Position numbers and translations under genes: made by a program | Assembly (NCBI GenBank): GCA_041497115.1 | Contig: JBGQFW010000032.1 | Coordinates: 1-37,807, forward strand | Length of the DNA stretch: 37,807 bases | Reading direction: 5' to 3' | DNA from: AR5 sp041497115 | GTDB taxonomy: Bacteria; Methylomirabilota; Methylomirabilia; Rokubacteriales; CSP1-6 | Notes under the pieces: generated by a model | Databases searched by the model: none | The model's input: only the letters and a program-made list of their open reading frames with translations | Told to the model about the DNA's origin: nothing | In this document: positions 32,981 through 37,807 of the stretch, one piece after another | Layout of the letters: every line of letters starts with the position of its first letter | How positions within the stretch are numbered: the stretch's first letter is position 1

Positions 32981-34109
32981 GGCCGCGGCGCGGTTTCCGA
33001 AGATCACCGAGGCGGGGCTCGACGCCCTGCGCCGGCGCATCGGCGTGCGGATCACCGACACGCTCGAGCCGTGGTGCCACGAGGCCACGCGCGACAACCT
33101 GCGCCACTACGCCCACGGCATCGGCGACGACAACCCGCTCTGGTGCGATCCCGACTACGCCGCCCGCACGCGCTGGGGCGGCCTCGTCGCGCCGCCGAGC
33201 TTTCTCTTCGCGACGAGCCGGATCGTCTCCGGCTACGTCGGCGGGCTGGCGGGCGTGCACGCCATGTGGGCGGGCGCCGACTGGACCTGGCACCGGCCGG
33301 TGCTGCGCAACGACACGATCACGACCGAGGCGTGGCTGAAGGACCTGATCGAGCGCGAGACGAGCTTCGCCGGCCGCGCGATCCAGCAGGTCTACCACGT
33401 GGACTTCCACAACCAGCACGGCGAGCTCGTCGCCGCCGCCGACAGCTGGTGCTTCCGCACCGACCGCGACCTGGCCCGCGAGCGGGGCACCAAGTACGCG
33501 GGCACCAGGGCCCGGCCGCCGCGGCGGTACACCGAGACGGAGCTGGCCGAGGTCTGGCGCCTCTACGAGCACGAGGAGGTGCGCGGCGGCGTGCCGCGCT
33601 CCTGGCCGGACGTGCGCGCGGGCGAGCGGCTGCCGACGATGGCCAAGGGGCCGATGACCGTCACCGGCTTCATCGCCTACGCGCAGGGGTGGGGCGGCCT
33701 CTACATCCGCGCCAACAAGCTCGCGTGGAAGCAGATCCGCCGCCACGCCGGCCTCGGCATCCCCAACCGCTTCGGCATCCCCGACTGTCCCGAGCGCGTG
33801 CACTGGGAGCCCGAGTTCGCCGCGGTGGTGGGCGCGCCGGGCGCCTACGACTACGGCCCCGAGCGCTGCTCGTGGCTGATCCACCACCTGACCAACTGGA
33901 TGGGCGACGACGGCGTCCTGCGCCGCGCCCATTGCAAGATCCGCCGCCACAACCCCGAGGGCGACGTGCTGCGCATCGACGGCCACGTCGTCCGCACGTT
34001 CGTGGAGGAGGGCCGCCACCTGGTCGAGATCGCGCAGGAGGCGCGCAACCAGGACGGCGAGCTGTCGGTGGTCGGCGGCGGCGTGGTCGAGCTCCCCACC
34101 GCGGGCTGA
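32970..34109 (+). CDS. MaoC-like / FAS1-type dehydratase, double hotdog
   Basis: A 379-residue protein with two hotdog-like halves (about 1-165 and 205-379). The first has LRHYAHGIGDDNPLWCDPDYAARTRWGGLVAPPSFLF, the MaoC-type motif region, but the catalytic histidine of the usual D-x-N-P-x-H pattern is Trp here. The second half, MTVTGFIAYAQGWGGLYIRANK, also lacks an obvious Asp/His dyad. Enoyl-CoA hydration is the family role; catalysis by this member is uncertain. Start is GTG at 32970, inside the CoA ligase gene. Confidence 0.85.
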   Translation: MAREAAARFPKITEAGLDALRRRIGVRITDTLEPWCHEATRDNLRHYAHGIGDDNPLWCDPDYAARTRWGGLVAPPSFLFATSRIVSGYVGGLAGVHAMWAGADWTWHRPVLRNDTITTEAWLKDLIERETSFAGRAIQQVYHVDFHNQHGELVAAADSWCFRTDRDLARERGTKYAGTRARPPRRYTETELAEVWRLYEHEEVRGGVPRSWPDVRAGERLPTMAKGPMTVTGFIAYAQGWGGLYIRANKLAWKQIRRHAGLGIPNRFGIPDCPERVHWEPEFAAVVGAPGAYDYGPERCSWLIHHLTNWMGDDGVLRRAHCKIRRHNPEGDVLRIDGHVVRTFVEEGRHLVEIAQEARNQDGELSVVGGGVVELPTAG

Positions 34110-34124
34110 GCCGCGGCTCGAGCC

Positions 34125-36719
34125 TCAGCGGCGCTTCACCCACTTCTCGATCTCGACGGCCACGAAGACCACACCGGCGATCGCGAGCGTCAGCGCCAGC
34201 TCGCCCGCGCTCAGCGGCTGCGTCCGGAAGACGTCGTTGAGGGCGGGCACGTAGATCGTCGCCAGCTGCAGCGCCACCGTGAGACCGACGGCGCCGAGCA
34301 GCAGCGGGTTGGAGCGGAGCCCCTGGGTGAAGAGCGACTGGCGCTCCGAGCGGATCGCGAGCACGTGGGCGAGCTGGCCGAGGCAGAGCACGCTGAACGC
34401 CATCGTCTGCCAGTGCGCGGCGCCGGCGTGCAAGAGCCACGCCTGGGTTCCGAGCGTGAGCGCGGCCATGAGCAGGCCGACCCAGACGGCGTGCACGCCG
34501 AGGCCGTGGGCGAACACGCCCTCGGTCGGCGGCCGCGGCGGCCGCCGCATGACGTCGGGCTCGGCGGGCTCGACCGACAGCATCAGGCCGGGCAGCCCGT
34601 CGGTGACCAGATTGATCCAGAGGATCTGGACCGGCAGCAGCGGGATCGGCAGGCCGAGGAAGGGCGCCAGGAAGATCGTCCAGATCTCGCCGGAGTTGGT
34701 CGTCACGACGTACCGGATGAACCGGCGGAGGTTGTCGTAGATGCGCCGCCCCTCCCGCACCGCGCGCACGATCGTGGCGAAGTCGTCGTCGAGCAGGATC
34801 ATCGCGCTGGCTTCCTTCGCCACGTCGGTCCCGGTGACGCCCATCGCCACGCCGATGTCGGCCCGCTTGAGCGCGGGCGCGTCGTTCACCCCGTCGCCGG
34901 TCATCGCGACGAACTCGCCCTGCGCCTGGAGCGCGGTGACGATCCTGAGCTTCTGCTCGGGCGCGACGCGCGCGTAGACGCGCACGCCCCTCACCCGCTC
35001 CGCGAACGCCTCCGGCGAGAGCTCGGCCAGCTCGGGGCCGGTCACGACGGCGCCGCCGTCGTCGTCGAGGATGCCGAGGCGGCGGGCGATCGCGCGGGCG
35101 GTCAGCGCGTGGTCGCCGGTAATCATCACGGGGATGATGCCGGCGGCCCGGCAGGTGGCGACCGCCTCGCGCACCTCGTCGCGCGGCGGATCGATGAGGC
35201 CGACGAGGCCGAGCAGCGTGAGGTCGCGCTCGACGAGCGCCGGGGTGACGGCCTCGGGCAGCGCGTCCCACCGGCGGGCCGCCACGGCGAGCACCCGCAG
35301 GCCGTCGGCCGCCATGCGATCGCCCACCTCGAGCAGCGCCGGGCGCGCCAGCGCCGCGAGCCCGCCGCCCACGCGGACGTCCCGCGCGCGCTCGAGGACC
35401 GCCTCGACCGCGCCCTTCGTGAACGACACGAAGCCGCCGGCCGGGTCGCGATGCACCGTCGTCATGCACTTGCGCTCCGGATCGAAGGGCAGCTCGGCGA
35501 CCCGCGGGAAGCGCGCCGCCTGCGCGGCCCGGTCGACGCCGGCCGCCCGCGCCGCGAGCAGCAGCGCGACCTCCGTCGGGTCGCCGAGGATCGTGCCCGC
35601 CGAGCCGTCGGCGGCGTCGTTGCTGAGCGCCATGGCCCGGAGCAGGTCGTCCCCCGCATCGCCCGGCGCGGGCGTGTGCCCGAGAGCGCCGTCGCAGTAC
35701 CACGCCTCCACCCGCATCCGGTTCAGCGTGAGCGTGCCGGTCTTGTCCGAGCAGATGTAGGTCACCGACCCGAGCGTCTCCACCGCCGGCAGCCTGCGCA
35801 CCAGCGCGTGCTTGGCGACCATCTTGCGGGCGCCGAGCGCGAGCGAGATCGTCACCACCGCCGGCAGCGCCTCGGGGATCGCCGCTACCGCGAGGCTCAC
35901 CGCCACCAGGAAGATGGGCAGCGCCGGCTCGCCGCGCGCCAGCCCCGCCGCGAACACGACGACGCAGATGGCGAGGACCGCGAAGGACAGCCGCTGGCCG
36001 AAGCGCGTCAGCCGCTGCTGCAGCGGGGTCCGGACCTCCGGCGCCGCCTGCAGCAGCGCGGCGATCCGGCCGAACTCGGTGTCCATCCCGGTGGCGACGA
36101 CCACGCCCCGCCCCCGGCCGTAGGTGACGGTCGTGCCCTTGTACGCCATGTTGCGCCGGTCGCCGACGGGCAGCGCGGCGTCGCTCAGCGCCGCCGTCGT
36201 CTTGTCGACGGGAACCGACTCGCCGGTCAGCGCCGCCTCGTCCACGCGCAGGCGCGCGGTCTCGAGCAGCCGGAGATCGGCGGGCACGAGGCGGCCCGCC
36301 TCGAGCAGGACGACGTCGCCCGCGACGAGCCCGGCGGCGGGGACGAGTGCCGGCACCCCGTCGCGGACGGCCGTCGCGGTCGGGGCCGCCATCGCCTTGA
36401 GCGCCGCCATCGCCCGCTCGGCGCGGTACTCCTGCACGAAGCCGATCGCCGCGTTCAGCACGACGATCGCGATGATCGCGAGCGTGTCCACGACGTCGCC
36501 GATCAGCCCGGAGACGACGGCGGCGACCAGGAGCACCAGGATCATGAAGTCCGTGAACTGCCGGGCGAGCAGCCCCAGCGCCGTCCGCCGCGGCCCCTCG
36601 GTCAGTTGGTTTGGCCCGTGCGCGGCCAGGCGCCGGCCCGCCTCGGCGCTCGTGAGCCCGTTGGCGGAGGCATCGAGCGCCGCCAGCGTCGCCTCGGCCG
36701 TCTGCCGGTGCCAGGTCAC
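34125..36719 (-). CDS. Cation-transporting P-type ATPase, SERCA/PMR1-like (P2A)
   Basis: An 864-residue P2-type ATPase, probably a Ca2+ exporter. Motifs are the actuator LTGES (164-168), M4 PEALP with E283, phosphorylation loop SDKTGTL (D325), MITGDH, TGDGVNDAPALKRADIGVAMG, M5 NSGEIW and M6 ILWINLVTDGLP. These supply most SERCA calcium ligands (N, E in M5; N, T, D in M6). In M8 the position of SERCA E908 seems to be Gln. GTG at 36719 is chosen because AAGGA lies 7 bases upstream; a second GTG directly precedes it. It diverges from the amidohydrolase gene by 79 bases. Confidence 0.92.
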   Translation of the reverse strand: MTWHRQTAEATLAALDASANGLTSAEAGRRLAAHGPNQLTEGPRRTALGLLARQFTDFMILVLLVAAVVSGLIGDVVDTLAIIAIVVLNAAIGFVQEYRAERAMAALKAMAAPTATAVRDGVPALVPAAGLVAGDVVLLEAGRLVPADLRLLETARLRVDEAALTGESVPVDKTTAALSDAALPVGDRRNMAYKGTTVTYGRGRGVVVATGMDTEFGRIAALLQAAPEVRTPLQQRLTRFGQRLSFAVLAICVVVFAAGLARGEPALPIFLVAVSLAVAAIPEALPAVVTISLALGARKMVAKHALVRRLPAVETLGSVTYICSDKTGTLTLNRMRVEAWYCDGALGHTPAPGDAGDDLLRAMALSNDAADGSAGTILGDPTEVALLLAARAAGVDRAAQAARFPRVAELPFDPERKCMTTVHRDPAGGFVSFTKGAVEAVLERARDVRVGGGLAALARPALLEVGDRMAADGLRVLAVAARRWDALPEAVTPALVERDLTLLGLVGLIDPPRDEVREAVATCRAAGIIPVMITGDHALTARAIARRLGILDDDGGAVVTGPELAELSPEAFAERVRGVRVYARVAPEQKLRIVTALQAQGEFVAMTGDGVNDAPALKRADIGVAMGVTGTDVAKEASAMILLDDDFATIVRAVREGRRIYDNLRRFIRYVVTTNSGEIWTIFLAPFLGLPIPLLPVQILWINLVTDGLPGLMLSVEPAEPDVMRRPPRPPTEGVFAHGLGVHAVWVGLLMAALTLGTQAWLLHAGAAHWQTMAFSVLCLGQLAHVLAIRSERQSLFTQGLRSNPLLLGAVGLTVALQLATIYVPALNDVFRTQPLSAGELALTLAIAGVVFVAVEIEKWVKRR

Positions 36720-36798
36720 CACGGCTTCCTTTCTACCCGCATCCGCGCCTGGGCTACAATCGGCGTCCGCCGACTCTCGACGGCGCGAGGGAGCCACC

Positions 36799-37737
36799 AT
36801 GTCCTCACCCCAGGCGCACCGGATCGACGTCCACCATCACCACACGCCGCCGCCGTACGTCGCGGCGCTCACCGCGCGGAACATCCCGGGCCCCGTGCGC
36901 GACTGGACACCCGAGAAGTCGCTGGCCGACATGGACCGGGCCGGCGTGGCGACGGCGATCACCTCGCTCACGACGCCCGCTCTAAAGTTCCTCGACGAGG
37001 CGGGCGCCCGCCGGGTGGCGCGCGAGTGCAACGAGTACACCGCGCGGCTGGTAGCGGACTCCAGGGGGCGCTTCGGCATGTTCGCCGCGATGCCCATGCC
37101 CCACGTCGAGGCGACACTGCAGGAGCTCGCCTACGCGCTCGACACGCTCCGGGCCGACGGTGTCGGCCTGCTGACGAGCTACGGCGACAAGTGGCTCGGC
37201 GACCCGGCGTTCACCCCGGTGCTGGAGGAGCTGAACCGCCGCCGGGCGGTCGCGTACACGCACCCCACCACCGCGAACTGCTGCGGCAACCTCATTGCCG
37301 ACGTGCCGGACTCGATCATCGAGTGGGGGACCGACACCACGCGCACGATCGCGAGCCTGGTCTTCGGCGGCGCCGCCGCGCGCTTCCCCGACGTGAAGCT
37401 GATCTTCTCCCACGGCGGCGGCACGCTGCCGTTCCTGACCGAGCGCTTCGTGCGCCTGCCGCTCGTCAACAAGGCGCTCGCCTCACGGGTGCCGAACGGC
37501 GTGGAGCACGAGCTCCGGCGCTTCTACTACGACACCGCGCAGGCGGCCCACCCGTGGGCGCTGCCGTCACTCACGAAGCTCGTCCCGGTCTCCCAGATCG
37601 TGTTCGGGACCGATTTCCCCTATCGCACCGCCGCCGAGCACGTGAAGGGGCTGGCGGCGCACGGGTTCAGCGCGGATGACTTGAGAGCGATCGAGCGCGA
37701 CAACGCCCTGCGGCTGCTGCCGCGCCTGGGCGCCTGA
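36799..37737 (+). CDS. Amidohydrolase-2 / ACMSD-type decarboxylase family
   Basis: A 312-residue metal-dependent barrel enzyme. Metal and active-site residues are H12-x-H14 (IDVHHHHTPP), H155 (AYTHPTT), H205 (IFSHGGG) and D272 (VFGTDFPY), the order seen in aminocarboxymuconate-semialdehyde decarboxylase and related (de)carboxylases and hydrolases. GAGGGAG lies 6 bases before the ATG. The substrate is unknown; nearby CoA ligase, monooxygenase and dehydratase genes suggest aromatic or related acid breakdown. A TACAAT (36755-36760) upstream may be its -10 box. Confidence 0.9.
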   Translation: MSSPQAHRIDVHHHHTPPPYVAALTARNIPGPVRDWTPEKSLADMDRAGVATAITSLTTPALKFLDEAGARRVARECNEYTARLVADSRGRFGMFAAMPMPHVEATLQELAYALDTLRADGVGLLTSYGDKWLGDPAFTPVLEELNRRRAVAYTHPTTANCCGNLIADVPDSIIEWGTDTTRTIASLVFGGAAARFPDVKLIFSHGGGTLPFLTERFVRLPLVNKALASRVPNGVEHELRRFYYDTAQAAHPWALPSLTKLVPVSQIVFGTDFPYRTAAEHVKGLAAHGFSADDLRAIERDNALRLLPRLGA

Positions 37738-37743
37738 GCGGCC

Positions 37744-37807
37744 TCACGCCAGCGCGCCGATGACGGCGCCGCCCGCCGCCGCGATGGCGACCACGAGCCA
37801 CGGCGGC
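37744..37807 (-). CDS. partial CDS, C-terminal membrane helix
   Basis: The last 63 bases before the edge read as an open frame on the minus strand ending in TGA (37744-37746) and encode PPWLVVAIAAAGGAVIGALA, a single hydrophobic helix. This looks like the C-terminus of an integral membrane protein whose start is beyond the window. The family cannot be named. It would be convergent with the amidohydrolase gene, 6 bases apart. Confidence 0.45.
   Translation of the reverse strand, partial: PPWLVVAIAAAGGAVIGALA

Overview
The window is a strongly GC-rich bacterial chromosome segment with tightly packed genes. Third codon positions are almost all G or C, stop/start overlaps are common, and GTG starts are frequent. 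The housekeeping block tRNA-Leu-tig-clpP-clpX, abundant solute-binding proteins, an acyl-CoA ligase with a TSGTTRELP-type loop, luciferase-like and amidohydrolase catabolic enzymes, and nitrate/cyanate uptake genes fit an uncultivated soil or subsurface lineage such as Candidatus Rokubacteria (Methylomirabilota) or a deltaproteobacterium-like relative. That placement is inference from gene content; there is no rRNA gene to confirm it. I found no insertion sequence, CRISPR array, prophage or plasmid gene.

Layout. (1) 1-3433, minus strand: a promoter, tRNA-Leu(UAG), trigger factor, ClpP and ClpX form a protein-quality-control operon that ends in a hairpin. (2) 3482-8015: a class A penicillin-binding protein, a membrane protein with a C-terminal zinc ribbon, and an Eis-like acetyltransferase. 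(3) 8024-11946, minus strand: an enolase-superfamily enzyme, a secreted FKBP isomerase, a zincless Fpg/Nei DNA glycosylase, a VOC protein and a YbaK-type tRNA deacylase. (4) 11997-15526, plus strand: a FAD oxidoreductase, an orphan peptide-type binding protein and an AlaX editing protein whose 3' end lies inside a perfect palindrome. (5) 15558-25453, minus strand: two consecutive nitrate/cyanate-type ABC operons. The upstream one is binding protein, permease, two ATPases and molybdenum nitrate reductase NarB. The downstream one is binding protein, permease, ATPase, cyanase and a LysE/RhtB exporter. Each binding-protein gene is preceded by a leader with an intrinsic terminator. (6) 25802-30227, plus strand: glucose-6-phosphate dehydrogenase fused to a C-terminal cyclic-nucleotide-binding domain, translationally coupled to an orphan binding protein and a Tat-signal aldo/keto reductase. 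(7) 30241-37807: a luciferase-like monooxygenase divergent from an acyl-CoA ligase/MaoC pair, a SERCA-like P-type ATPase, an ACMSD-type amidohydrolase, and the end of a membrane protein.

How it fits together. Region 5 reads as a nitrogen-scavenging module: import of nitrate and/or cyanate, reduction of nitrate to nitrite, and hydrolysis of cyanate to ammonia and CO2. Nitrite reductase is not in the window. The two leaders suggest control by transcription attenuation. The least expected item is the Zwf-CNB fusion, which would put the entry step of the oxidative pentose phosphate pathway, and so NADPH supply, under direct cyclic-nucleotide control. It starts divergently from the nitrate operon across a 348-bp intergenic region.
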